A DNA stretch of 64,000 nt from Azotosporobacter soli (GTDB taxonomy: Bacteria; Bacillota; Negativicutes; SG130): contig NZ_JAUAOA010000011.1 in assembly GCF_030542965.1 (NCBI RefSeq), forward strand, positions 34,888-98,887, given 5' to 3'. The stretch's first letter is position 1; each line of letters opens with the position of its first letter. The notes below the pieces were generated by a model, which did not search any database, had not been told where the DNA came from, and worked only from the letters and a program-made list of their open reading frames with translations. Of this stretch, positions 43,120-51,553 are shown in pieces. The position numbers were made by a program, and so were the translations under genes.

Positions 43120-43229
43120 AGGTTTTTTAAGCGGCAAAGCCGAATAATACCAGTGTCAAACCGTTTTTTCTTGCTGCGCAGGCAGGCCTTTTGAAAACGG
43201 AGATTAATTGTAGAAGCGGGAGTGAATCA

Positions 43230-43958
43230 ATGGCTCAAATTCATCGCGGAACCAATACCCTAATGGGGAAGGCAAATCGGAATCTGGCGGCGGGCGTCGG
43301 CTGTCTGGTTTTGGTCGTAGTCTTCTTCTACATGCTGTTTATTGAACGGATGGTCGTGACAAGCTGGTACTTCTTACTGCCGATCATGGCGGCTTTGCTC
43401 GGCTCCGGCTATTATGTCCGGCGCGGCATCATCTTTCGTTTCGGCGCGCGCGGCGAGACGGTCGGTCTGGCGCATGCGCTGAATCTGCCGGATGACTACC
43501 ATGTCTTTACTAATCTGAAAATCTGCTATCAGAATTATTGCCAGGAAGCGGATTTGATCATCGTCGGCATCAAAGGCGTCTATGTCGTTGAGGTTAAGAA
43601 CCATAACGGTAAGATCGTCGGCGACGGCGAGGCGGCGATCTGGACGCAACATAAGATCGGCCGAGGCGGCGGACGTTATTCCAAAGAAATGCCGAACCCG
43701 ATCAAGCAGGTGCGCGGGCAGGTCTACAAGCTTTCCAAGCTGTTCAAAGAAAACGGCATCAATGTCTGGGTTGACGGGATCGTGCTTTTTACCAATGAAG
43801 CCGTCAACGTGCATATCAACAGCAATCAGACAGGCACGCCGGTGCTGCATCCGACGAAGCGCCTGAATCAACACATCCTGACGCATAACAACCGCCAATA
43901 TCTGAATAAGAATCTGGTCAGCAAAGTCGTTGAAATCCTGAATCAGGTAAAGGACTGA
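43230..43958 (+). CDS. membrane-anchored NERD-domain protein
   Basis: 242 residues. Two N-terminal hydrophobic segments (about 21-40 and 45-63) are followed by a NERD domain (about 75-200) with EADLIIVGIKGVYVVEVKNHNGKIVG; the D-x(n)-EVK arrangement is of restriction-endonuclease-like type. Such proteins are suspected nucleases, with no known function. ATG 43230 with GGGAG at 7 nt; an earlier ATG at 43191 has no ribosome site. It stands alone, followed by a hairpin at 43993. Confidence 0.85.
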   Translation: MAQIHRGTNTLMGKANRNLAAGVGCLVLVVVFFYMLFIERMVVTSWYFLLPIMAALLGSGYYVRRGIIFRFGARGETVGLAHALNLPDDYHVFTNLKICYQNYCQEADLIIVGIKGVYVVEVKNHNGKIVGDGEAAIWTQHKIGRGGGRYSKEMPNPIKQVRGQVYKLSKLFKENGINVWVDGIVLFTNEAVNVHINSNQTGTPVLHPTKRLNQHILTHNNRQYLNKNLVSKVVEILNQVKD

Positions 43959-43992
43959 AGATCCTTATATCGAAGCGGCATAGCAGGTCGGT

Positions 43993-44035
43993 AAATGGCA
44001 TGAATCGCGGCAACATGGCCCCGTTCATGCCATTT
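43993..44035 (+). terminator. intrinsic terminator after the NERD gene
   Basis: AAATGGCATGAA (43993-44004) pairs perfectly with 44024-44035, followed by TATACATTTT. Confidence 0.7.
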
Positions 44036-44063
44036 TATACATTTTGCTCTGAGGAGGACGAAG

Positions 44064-45440
44064 ATGAAACAGGTGAGTTTGGAAGATATGCTGGCTGCCA
44101 GGGATCGGCGCTTGCAGCGGCAAAGTGAACTAAGGCGCGAGCACGCGCTGCCGCTTGCGGCCGTGACGCTCAACATTCCGGGAGCGGTCAAGGACGGCCT
44201 GCTCTTTCGCCGTCTGTGCGATTATGCGGTAAACCGGCTGGCAGCGCAAATGCCGGTGCGCGAAGTGCGGCGCTACAACGAGGTTACCGGGCCGGAAGGA
44301 TATCTCCTCTTTGACTGGCCGGCCGAAGAAGTGAAGGCGCATGCGATGGCGCTGGAAGAAGAAAATTCTTTCGGCCGCCTGCTCGATATCGATGTCTGGA
44401 CGGAAGGCGGCGAAGCGCTGAGCCGCGACGGACGTGCCGGCAAGCGTTCCTGTTTTATCTGCGGCGGCAATCAGGTGGTCTGCCGCAGGGAAGGAAAGCA
44501 TAGCGCGACTGAACTGCTGGCCGCCGTTGACGAACGGTTGGCGGCTTTCGCGGCATGGGAAGCTTCGTCGATCGGGCCGGAAGCGGAAGGGATCGGCGCA
44601 CTGGCGCTCGAGGCCATGCTCTATGAAGCGGCATCGACGCCGGCGCCGGGGTTGGTCGATCGCGTCAATAGCGGCGCGCATGAAGACATGGACTTTTACA
44701 CGTTCATGGCAAGCTCGGCCGCGATCGGCACCGCGATTGCGCGCTGCGCGCAGGCCGGTTTGAACCACAGCGGTGAGCTGCCGCGTCTTTTGCCTGTGCT
44801 GCGCCAGATCGGCAAAGCCGGAGAAAAGGCGATGTTCAGCGCCACCGGCGGCATCAACACGCAAAAGGGCGTACTCTTCCTCTTAGGCCTTCTGGCCGCC
44901 GCGACCGGGTATCTAAAGCAGCGCCAGTCCGAAATCAAAGCGGAAGAACTGTTCAAGACGCTGTCTGCTATCGTGGCCGGCATCGTGGAACGCGAACTGG
45001 AGGCATTGGCGGAAAAAGCAGGGGAAGACTTGACGGCGGGGGAACGTCTCTATCTGAAACACGGCATTACCGGCGTGCGCGGCGAAGCGGCGCGCGGTCT
45101 GCCTGCGGTTGCACAGGAAGGCTTGCCGACCTTGCGCCGTGCGCTGGCGGCGGGAATGCCGCTCAATGATGCGCTGATCCAGGCGCTACTGGCTCTGATG
45201 ACCTGCGTCGAAGATACGACCGTGATCAACCGACACCAACCGGAGATGATGCGCGGCTGGGTCTGCCAGCAGGCGAAGCAGGTGCTGGCCGCCGGCGGAA
45301 TGGGCACTGCGCATGGCAGAGAGTTGGTAAGGCAGCTTGACGAACTGTTCATCGCGCGCCGGGTCAGTCCCGGAGGCGCGGCGGATCTGCTCGCGGCGAC
45401 CTGGTTCGTCCATCGAGTTTCCATAAGCGAAGAAGAGTAA
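44064..45440 (+). CDS. citXG: CitXG fusion: citrate lyase prosthetic-group synthesis and transfer
   Basis: 458 residues. The N-terminal part (about 1-170) matches CitX (apo-citrate lyase phosphoribosyl-dephospho-CoA transferase): LEDMLAARDRRLQRQSEL, LTLNIPG-like AAVTLNIPG and CFICGGNQVVCRREGKH. The C-terminal part (about 175-458) matches CitG (triphosphoribosyl-dephospho-CoA synthase): LALEAMLYEAASTPAPGLVDRVNSGAH (in pieces TPAPGLVDR), SATGGINTQKGVLF and GEAARGLP. Together they make and attach the cofactor of citrate lyase. The citDEF genes are not in the window. SD GGAGG upstream. Next is the HD-GYP gene after 25 nt, in the same direction. Confidence 0.92.
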   Translation: MKQVSLEDMLAARDRRLQRQSELRREHALPLAAVTLNIPGAVKDGLLFRRLCDYAVNRLAAQMPVREVRRYNEVTGPEGYLLFDWPAEEVKAHAMALEEENSFGRLLDIDVWTEGGEALSRDGRAGKRSCFICGGNQVVCRREGKHSATELLAAVDERLAAFAAWEASSIGPEAEGIGALALEAMLYEAASTPAPGLVDRVNSGAHEDMDFYTFMASSAAIGTAIARCAQAGLNHSGELPRLLPVLRQIGKAGEKAMFSATGGINTQKGVLFLLGLLAAATGYLKQRQSEIKAEELFKTLSAIVAGIVERELEALAEKAGEDLTAGERLYLKHGITGVRGEAARGLPAVAQEGLPTLRRALAAGMPLNDALIQALLALMTCVEDTTVINRHQPEMMRGWVCQQAKQVLAAGGMGTAHGRELVRQLDELFIARRVSPGGAADLLAATWFVHRVSISEEE

Positions 45441-45465
45441 AGGTTGCAACAAGGAGGCGTTGTCC

Positions 45466-46734
45466 GTGCTGTACAACATCCATCCGTTAAAACTGTTCCG
45501 CGCCTTATCGTTATCGCTCGAGTTATCGCATGACGGCAGCGCGCGCCACCATTGGCGCACCGCAATGATCGCCAGCCGGATCGCCGAAGAACTGCCGATC
45601 GAAGACAGTGAAAGGCAGCTGGTGCTGCATGCTTCTTTGCTGCATGACATCGGCGCGGCCGCGCACTGGGACGAAGAATTCGTCGGAGACGGTGCGTTTG
45701 AGGGTGCGGCGCAGCATGCCGAAGCCGGATACCGTCTTTTGAAAGATTCGCGCGCACTGGGGCGCTTGGCGCTGCCGATCCGTTACCATCATGCCCGCTG
45801 GGACGGCATGGGCGCGGCGGAGCCGGCCGGTAAAGCGATCCCGCTGGCTGCGCGCATCATTCACGCGGCGAATCGGATGGAGACCTTGTTGGCCGAAGAA
45901 AAAAGAGAACATGTGCTGCTGCAGCAAAGACCGATCCTAAAGACGCTGGCGAGCGAAGCGGGCAAAGAACTCGACCCGGCAGTCGTCGCCGTACTCCTTC
46001 AGATCGCTGAGAAAGAAAGCTTCTGGCTCGATCTCATCAACTATCAATACTATGATCGTTTCTTCAGTCTGCGCATGGAAGGGCATATGCATCTGCAGCT
46101 CGCTGAGATCCTCGATATCGCGGAGATCTTCGCGACGCTGATTGACCAGGCCAGCCAGTTCACGGCGCGCCATTCACGTTTCGTCTCGCAGGTCGCGGCG
46201 CTGCTGGCGGAGAAAAAGGGCTTCTGTCAGATGGAAGTCACGGCGATGCGGATCGCAGGCCTGCTGCACGACCTGGGCAAGCTATCCATTCCGGCGCATG
46301 TGCTGGAAAAGGAAGGCAAGCTCGCGCCGGAAGAACAGACGATCATGCGTCAGCACACCTATTATACCTATCGCATCCTTTCCGAACTGGACGACTTTCC
46401 TTTGATTAGCCAGTGGGCGGCTTATCATCATGAAACGCTCGACGGCGAAGGGTATCCGTTCCGGGTGCCGGGCGAGCAGCTGCGTCTCGGCTCAAGGATC
46501 GTCGCGGTCGCGGACGTCTTCGTCGCGCTGACCGAACCGCGCCCGTATCGTCCGAAACTCCTGACGCGGCATCAGGTGGAAGAGATCATGCAGGAACGGG
46601 CGGCGAAGAATAAACTGGACGACGGTCTGGTGAAACTCCTCTTCCAGCATTACCGCGAAGCCTGCGCAGGCATGCACAAATGGGAGAACGGCGATGCGGA
46701 AAACGAAGGCAAGAATGGAGCAATGCCGTCCTGA
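45466..46734 (+). CDS. tandem HD / HD-GYP domain phosphohydrolase (probable c-di-GMP phosphodiesterase)
   Basis: 422 residues with two HD modules. The first (about 25-170) has HHWRTAMIA, HASLLHDIG and a later YHH. The second (about 225-400) is a complete HD-GYP: ARHSRFVSQVAALL, LLHDLGKLSIP, RQHTYYTYRIL and HHETLDGEGYPF. HD-GYP proteins hydrolyse c-di-GMP. GTG 45466 with AAGGAGG 8 nt upstream is preferred to TTG 45460, which is only 2 nt away. It lies downstream of citXG and upstream of tRNA-Thr; no obvious functional link. Confidence 0.9.
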   Translation: MLYNIHPLKLFRALSLSLELSHDGSARHHWRTAMIASRIAEELPIEDSERQLVLHASLLHDIGAAAHWDEEFVGDGAFEGAAQHAEAGYRLLKDSRALGRLALPIRYHHARWDGMGAAEPAGKAIPLAARIIHAANRMETLLAEEKREHVLLQQRPILKTLASEAGKELDPAVVAVLLQIAEKESFWLDLINYQYYDRFFSLRMEGHMHLQLAEILDIAEIFATLIDQASQFTARHSRFVSQVAALLAEKKGFCQMEVTAMRIAGLLHDLGKLSIPAHVLEKEGKLAPEEQTIMRQHTYYTYRILSELDDFPLISQWAAYHHETLDGEGYPFRVPGEQLRLGSRIVAVADVFVALTEPRPYRPKLLTRHQVEEIMQERAAKNKLDDGLVKLLFQHYREACAGMHKWENGDAENEGKNGAMPS

Positions 46735-46779
46735 AAGCCCGTTCGTCATTGACGGCAGAGAAGAAATTTTCCTGCATTA

Positions 46780-46808
46780 TTGACATCGGCAAAGTAGTAA
46801 GGTAAAAT
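46780..46808 (+). promoter_or_regulatory. strong sigma-A promoter for tRNA-Thr
   Basis: -35 TTGACA (46780-46785) and -10 TAAAAT (46803-46808), spacer 17 nt, located 14 nt before the tRNA. Confidence 0.85.
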
Positions 46809-46822
46809 CAGTTATGTAACAT

Positions 46823-46898
46823 GCCGATATAGCTCAGCTGGTAGAGCAGCTCATTCGTAATGAGCAGGTCACAGGTTCGAATCCTGCTATCGGCTCCA
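46823..46898 (+). tRNA. tRNA-Thr (anticodon CGU)
   Basis: A 76-nt cloverleaf. Acceptor stem GCCGATA/TATCGGC, D-arm GCTCAGCTGGTAGAGC, anticodon stem GCTCA/TGAGC with loop TTCGTAA (anticodon CGT, reads ACG), and T-arm with GGTTCGAATCC. CCA is encoded. A strong promoter is upstream and a terminator downstream. Confidence 0.97.
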
Positions 46899-46909
46899 GT
46901 GTTATCAAG

Positions 46910-46933
46910 GCCTCCGGGAATTATCCTGGAGGC
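46910..46933 (+). terminator. intrinsic terminator after tRNA-Thr
   Basis: GCCTCCGGG (46910-46918) pairs with CCTGGAGGC (46925-46933) with one wobble, followed by six Ts. Confidence 0.92.
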
Positions 46934-47070
46934 TTTTTTCTTTGTCTGTAGCGAAGTAGGTTGCGTACACAGGAGAATGCAATTTTTTTGTAAAAAAAGG
47001 AAATTTCTTTCGGGCTGGCGAAAATAGGAAAGAAAGGCGCATTCCAGAAAACGGAAGGAGCGAGAAACAC

Positions 47071-48702
47071 ATGAGCATGTTTTGTTACCAATGTCAGGAA
47101 ACCGCGAAGGGAACAGGCTGCGAAATCAAAGGGGTTTGCGGCAAAACGGAAGAAGTTGCCAAACTGCAAGACTTGGTGATTTACACATTGAAAGGGATTT
47201 CTGCACTCGTCGTCAACGGAAAGGTGAATGTCCGCGAACTGAAACCGGTAAATCATGCGTTGCTTAATGGCTTGTTCATGACCATTACAAATGCCAATTT
47301 TGACGCTTTGGCGTTGGAAAATGAAATCCTTCATCTGTTGAAATTACGCAATGAATTGCAAGCGAGCACCGCGCTGCCAGCGGCGCATGACGCTGCCAAG
47401 TTCACATTGGCGACGCGCGAGGAAATGCTGCAGAAAGCTGCCAACATCGGCGTGCTATCGACGCCAGACGAAGATCTGCGTTCGCTGCGTGAAATGATTA
47501 TTTACGGTCTTAAAGGCATGGCTGCCTATACGCATCATGCGTTCAATATTGGCAAAGAAGACGTTGGGTTATACCAATTCATGTATGAGACGCTTGCGGC
47601 GACGCTGAATAATGCACTAACGAAGGACGAGTTGGTGGCGTTGGTGTTGAAAACCGGCGAGCATGGCGTAAAGGCGATGGCTCTATTGGATGAAGCCAAC
47701 ACCTCGAAATACGGCAACCCGCAAATTACGGAAGTAAATCTTGGCGTGCGCGGCCGTCCCGCGATTCTGATTTCAGGGCACGATCTGACCGACTTGGAAC
47801 AGCTGCTTGAACAAACGCGCGATAGCGGTGTCGACGTATATACGCACAGCGAGATGCTGCCGGCGCATTACTATCCGTTCTTTAAAAAATATGACAATCT
47901 TGTCGGCAATTACGGCAATTCCTGGTGGAAACAGGTCGGAGAATTCGAACCGTTCAACGGCCCGATCCTCTTTACGACCAACTGCATCGTGCCGCCTCGA
48001 AGCGAAGAAGTCGCTTCGCGCATCTTCACGACAGGCGCCGCCGGTTATCCAAGCTGTACGCACATTGTTGCCGGGGCCGACGGAAAGAAAGATTTTTCGG
48101 CGCTGATTGCGATGGCGAAAAGCAAACAGCCGCCGCAGGAAATTGAAACAGGGAAAATTGTTGGCGGCTTCGCGCATGAACAGGTCTTCGCGCTGGCGGA
48201 TCAGGTCGTAGCGGCAGTGAAATCGGGCGCGATTCGTCGCTTCTTCGTGATGGCCGGCTGTGACGGCCGGATGAAATCGCGCGAATACTACAGCGAGTTT
48301 GCCGCGAAATTGCCGCCGGACACGGTAATCCTGACCGCAGGTTGCGCCAAATACCGCTATAATAAGCTCGGGCTTGGTACAATCGGCGGCATTCCGCGCG
48401 TCTTGGATGCCGGGCAATGCAACGACTCCTATTCGCTGGCGGTCATCGCACTGAAACTGAAAGAGGTTTTTGGCGTCGACGACGTGAATAAGTTGCCGAT
48501 TTCCTACAACATCGCCTGGTATGAGCAAAAGGCGGTCATCGTGCTGCTGGCGCTGCTTTATCTCGGCGTGAAAAACATCCATCTCGGTCCGACGTTGCCG
48601 GGATTCTTATCGCCAAACGTTGCCAAAGTGCTGGTTGAAACTTTCGGCATTGCCGGAATCGGCGCGCCACAAGACGATATCGATTTGTTCCTGAACGCAT
48701 AA
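47071..48702 (+). CDS. hcp: hydroxylamine reductase / hybrid-cluster protein
   Basis: 543 residues. The N-terminus has C5-x2-C8-x8-C17-x5-C23, the spacing of the [4Fe-4S]-type (Desulfovibrio-like) Hcp proteins. Hybrid-cluster ligands appear in [58 protein letters not shown] and [12 protein letters not shown]. In vivo Hcp reduces NO or hydroxylamine and helps against nitrosative stress. SD GGAAGGAGCG precedes ATG 47071. Located directly upstream of the nitrite reductase operon, whose side products include NO. Confidence 0.96.
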   Translation: MSMFCYQCQETAKGTGCEIKGVCGKTEEVAKLQDLVIYTLKGISALVVNGKVNVRELKPVNHALLNGLFMTITNANFDALALENEILHLLKLRNELQASTALPAAHDAAKFTLATREEMLQKAANIGVLSTPDEDLRSLREMIIYGLKGMAAYTHHAFNIGKEDVGLYQFMYETLAATLNNALTKDELVALVLKTGEHGVKAMALLDEANTSKYGNPQITEVNLGVRGRPAILISGHDLTDLEQLLEQTRDSGVDVYTHSEMLPAHYYPFFKKYDNLVGNYGNSWWKQVGEFEPFNGPILFTTNCIVPPRSEEVASRIFTTGAAGYPSCTHIVAGADGKKDFSALIAMAKSKQPPQEIETGKIVGGFAHEQVFALADQVVAAVKSGAIRRFFVMAGCDGRMKSREYYSEFAAKLPPDTVILTAGCAKYRYNKLGLGTIGGIPRVLDAGQCNDSYSLAVIALKLKEVFGVDDVNKLPISYNIAWYEQKAVIVLLALLYLGVKNIHLGPTLPGFLSPNVAKVLVETFGIAGIGAPQDDIDLFLNA

Positions 48703-48722
48703 TCAGCCAAGTTAATAACGGG

Positions 48723-48768
48723 AGAGACTGTCGTAAAACAGGTGCAAAGCTGTTCTGTGGCAGTCTCT
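48723..48768 (+). terminator. terminator hairpin after hcp
   Basis: AGAGACTG (48723-48730) pairs with CAGTCTCT (48761-48768), with an inner ACAG/CTGT pairing, followed by TTGTAATT. Confidence 0.65.
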
Positions 48769-48862
48769 TTGTAATTAAAGGGCAAACCGTCCTTTCATTT
48801 TTGCGCAGTTCTGCTAAAAATCGGCTAGCCCTTAGGTTGCTATTTTTATACGCATAAAGGAA

Positions 48863-48891
48863 TTGACAAAAATTAGTAGAATATTTTAAAA
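48863..48891 (+). promoter_or_regulatory. possible promoter of the resB-nrf operon
   Basis: -35 TTGACA (48863-48868), 17-nt spacer, and -10-like TTAAAA (48886-48891), 25 nt before the resB start. The -35 is perfect and the -10 weak. No FNR or NsrR-like palindrome is evident. Confidence 0.45.
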
Positions 48892-48916
48892 ACGAATAAA
48901 TTTTCGAGGTGAGGCA

Positions 48917-50197
48917 ATGAAGCAAAAAACGTTTTGGCAAACATTCACTTCGATGAATACGGGAATTGTCCTCTTGCTGCTGATAGCGGCTCTTGCGGTT
49001 TTAGGGACCTTGATTCCTCAAGAACGAGCCATGTCCTCCGCTTCACCGTTGGCGAAGCTGTTATATCAAACTGTCGGTTTGGGTGATCTTTATCATGCGT
49101 GGTGGTTCCGCGCTTTGTTGGGCTTGCTGAGTCTGAACGTACTGAGTTGTATGGTGCGTCAGTTTCCGGTGTTGTGGCGGCGCACAAGGCTGCAAGAACC
49201 GTGGCCGTCTCTGAGGGAAAGTTTGCCAAGGGTGATGCTACCTTTGCGCGAAGAAGCGCTTTATAGCGTGGAAAGCGTGTTGCAAGAGGATGGCTTTGCA
49301 TGGAAGAAGAGAGAAGAAACAGAAGGGCAGCTGGTCTGGCTGGCGTATCGTCGGCGTTGGGCGGCGTGGGGGACGTTTCTGGCACATCTGTCGGTGTTGC
49401 TGATTACCGCAGGCGGTCTTTATGGCAGCTTGACCGGCATGCAAGGAGAGCTGTCGGTGCCGGTTGGCGAGCGACGACTGCTTGATGAAACCTGGGGCGC
49501 CGCGAAGGGTCTGGAAATAGAACTGCTGGATTTTTGCACGGAGTATTATGAGAACGGTCAGGTATCGGATTGGATTAGTGATGTAGTGGTTCGCAAGGAA
49601 GGGCGAGAATTAGCGAGAAAGCTTGTGAAGGTGAACGAGCCGCTCGATCTCGATGGTCTGCGTTTATATCAGTCTTTCTATGGACAGGGAATTGATGCCC
49701 GCTTGGGAACGGGAATGAGGCAGCGATTAACGGAGCGGCAAGTCTGGGTGGTGGATGCAAGCAGTCAGGTTGCGGTGCAGGTTATGCGATATATACCCGA
49801 TTTTGATCCGCTACGGCCGATGATCAGTCGTTCGACGGAAGCGAAAAACCCTCATTTTCTCTATGTAGTCTATGAAAACGGGCGACAGAGCGATTGGGGC
49901 GCTGCAGCACTGGGGCAAGAAGTGAAATTGCCGGGCGGCGGTAGCGTAACCTTTATCCGCGTGATTCCTTTTTCCGGGTTCCAGATTAAGCTGGATCCGG
50001 GGCTGCCGATTGTTTTTGCGGGCTTCTTTTTCCTGGTGTTCGGTTTTTTTGCGGGACTGTACGGAAGAACACGGTATTTCTCCTGTGCTGTTGATGCGCA
50101 AGGACGCTTAGCGATAGGCGGACTAAGTAAAGTCGAAGAGGAAGAATTTTGTAGACGCATCCGTGAACGCAGAGAAAAAGAGCAGAAAGCGATCTAA
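48917..50197 (+). CDS. resB: ResB-like cytochrome c biogenesis protein
   Basis: 426 residues. Hydrophobic segments at about 14-34, 62-82, 150-170 and 360-385 surround a large outer domain, as in ResB/Ccs1. Features include MNTGIVLLLLIAALAVLGTLIPQ, a family-typical start, and WFRALLGLLSLNVLSCMV. With the CcsA-type protein encoded next, it forms the type II haem attachment complex. The pair is placed in front of nrfHA, so they probably serve these multihaem cytochromes. ATG 48917 with GAGGTGAGG upstream. Confidence 0.9.
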   Translation: MKQKTFWQTFTSMNTGIVLLLLIAALAVLGTLIPQERAMSSASPLAKLLYQTVGLGDLYHAWWFRALLGLLSLNVLSCMVRQFPVLWRRTRLQEPWPSLRESLPRVMLPLREEALYSVESVLQEDGFAWKKREETEGQLVWLAYRRRWAAWGTFLAHLSVLLITAGGLYGSLTGMQGELSVPVGERRLLDETWGAAKGLEIELLDFCTEYYENGQVSDWISDVVVRKEGRELARKLVKVNEPLDLDGLRLYQSFYGQGIDARLGTGMRQRLTERQVWVVDASSQVAVQVMRYIPDFDPLRPMISRSTEAKNPHFLYVVYENGRQSDWGAAALGQEVKLPGGGSVTFIRVIPFSGFQIKLDPGLPIVFAGFFFLVFGFFAGLYGRTRYFSCAVDAQGRLAIGGLSKVEEEEFCRRIRERREKEQKAI

Positions 50198-50220
50198 GGA
50201 GCAAAACAGGAGGTGGTCCG

Positions 50221-51030
50221 ATGGCAGCCTATGAAGGCGCATTGTTTGCGGGAGCCTTTTTCCTTTATTTTTTGGCGGCGTCGTGTTATTTGCTGCGTCT
50301 GGTCTGGAAAATAACGTTCTTAGGAAAAGTGGCGACGGCTCTGTCGGTTCTGGCGGTTACGGCGACAGCCGCATCGGCTGTGGTGCGTACGTATGGCGCG
50401 GGGCGTGCTCCGTTTGCCAATATGTATGAATTTGGCATCCTTTTTGTTTTGTGCTTGGGTTTGCTTCACCTATTTATCGAATGGCGGCAGAAAGAACAGG
50501 CTTTTGGAGCATTCATCATGCCGGTGGCTTTTTTGTTCAGCGGTTTTTTTGCATTGTATTATCAGGAAGCCAGACCCTTGATGCCGGCGCTGAAAAGCAA
50601 TTGGCTCATTGCACATGTGCTGACGGCGGTAGTGGCTTACGGGTTTCTGGCTGTATCCTTTGCACTAGGGCTGATGTTTTATTGGCGTCAAGGCTTGCAA
50701 GGAACAACGACATTGCCTTCGCTAGAACGGTTGGAGTCGATGATGCATCAATCGATTGTCGCGGCGATGCCGTTTCTGACGCTTCTTATCATTACCGGTT
50801 CCATTTGGGCGGAATATGCTTGGGGTACCTATTGGCGCTGGGATCCTAAAGAAACGTGGTCGCTGGTGACCTGGATCATTTATGCGGTATACCTGCATGG
50901 CCGTCTCAGCCGCGGCTGGCGGGGAAGAAAAGCTGTGAACTGGGCTTTGGGCGGGTTTTTAGCAGTGGTTTTTACCTTTATCGGCGTCAATCTTTTGTTG
51001 TCCGGCCTTCACAGTTACGCTTTAAATTGA
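50221..51030 (+). CDS. ccsA: CcsA/ResC-like cytochrome c biogenesis protein
   Basis: 269 residues with about eight hydrophobic segments. The tryptophan-rich haem-binding WWD motif is readable as WAEYAWGTYWRWDPKETWSLVTW (WGTYWRWDPKETWS), and likely haem-ligand histidines flank it (HVLTAVVAYG and HGRLSRG). It presents haem to apocytochromes together with ResB. SD CAGGAGG precedes ATG 50221; it starts 24 nt after resB. Third gene is nrfH. Confidence 0.92.
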   Translation: MAAYEGALFAGAFFLYFLAASCYLLRLVWKITFLGKVATALSVLAVTATAASAVVRTYGAGRAPFANMYEFGILFVLCLGLLHLFIEWRQKEQAFGAFIMPVAFLFSGFFALYYQEARPLMPALKSNWLIAHVLTAVVAYGFLAVSFALGLMFYWRQGLQGTTTLPSLERLESMMHQSIVAAMPFLTLLIITGSIWAEYAWGTYWRWDPKETWSLVTWIIYAVYLHGRLSRGWRGRKAVNWALGGFLAVVFTFIGVNLLLSGLHSYALN

Positions 51031-51073
51031 GGGGCTAAGCAGGCTTTTTCGTAGTGTGAAAGGAGGTTTTGAG

Positions 51074-51553
51074 ATGGACGAGAGCCCGCTGAAAAAGAAA
51101 GTTGTTCTGGTGTATATGCTGTTCGGAGCCTTGCTGGCGGTGGTCGCGTTGACCGTGATGGCCGGTTCGATGGCCTATGCCGATAAGCCGCAGTTTTGCG
51201 GTAGCTGTCATTCCATGCAGGAGGTCTATACGACGTTTAAGGAATCGACGCATCGGGGAATCAGCTGCGGGGACTGTCATTTGCCGCAGCAAAACATCGT
51301 TGTGAAAATGACCGCTAAAGCGAGCAACGGCATGCGTCACACGTATCACGAAACGTTGCGGGATTATCCGGAACCGATTTTGGTCAGCGGCAACGCAAAA
51401 CAGGTTGTGAATGACAATTGTCTGCGCTGTCACAGCGGTTCAACCGCCAACACGCACTTGTCCGCGGGGGGAGACTGCACTTCCTGCCATCGCGATCTGG
51501 TGCACGATGAACGCCGTTCGGCAGAAAAGAAAGGAGGCGTGGGTCTTGAATAG
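51074..51553 (+). CDS. nrfH: NrfH, tetrahaem quinol-oxidising subunit of nitrite reductase
   Basis: 159 residues. A membrane helix (about 12-36) anchors four c-type haem sites: CGSCH (about 44), CGDCH (about 63), CLRCH (about 118) and CTSCH (about 135). Met in HSMQE follows the first site, as in NrfH. It takes electrons from menaquinol and hands them to NrfA. ATG 51074 with AGGAGG; the ATG at 51056 precedes that site and is not used. The stop overlaps the nrfA start by 8 nt. Confidence 0.94.
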   Translation: MDESPLKKKVVLVYMLFGALLAVVALTVMAGSMAYADKPQFCGSCHSMQEVYTTFKESTHRGISCGDCHLPQQNIVVKMTAKASNGMRHTYHETLRDYPEPILVSGNAKQVVNDNCLRCHSGSTANTHLSAGGDCTSCHRDLVHDERRSAEKKGGVGLE

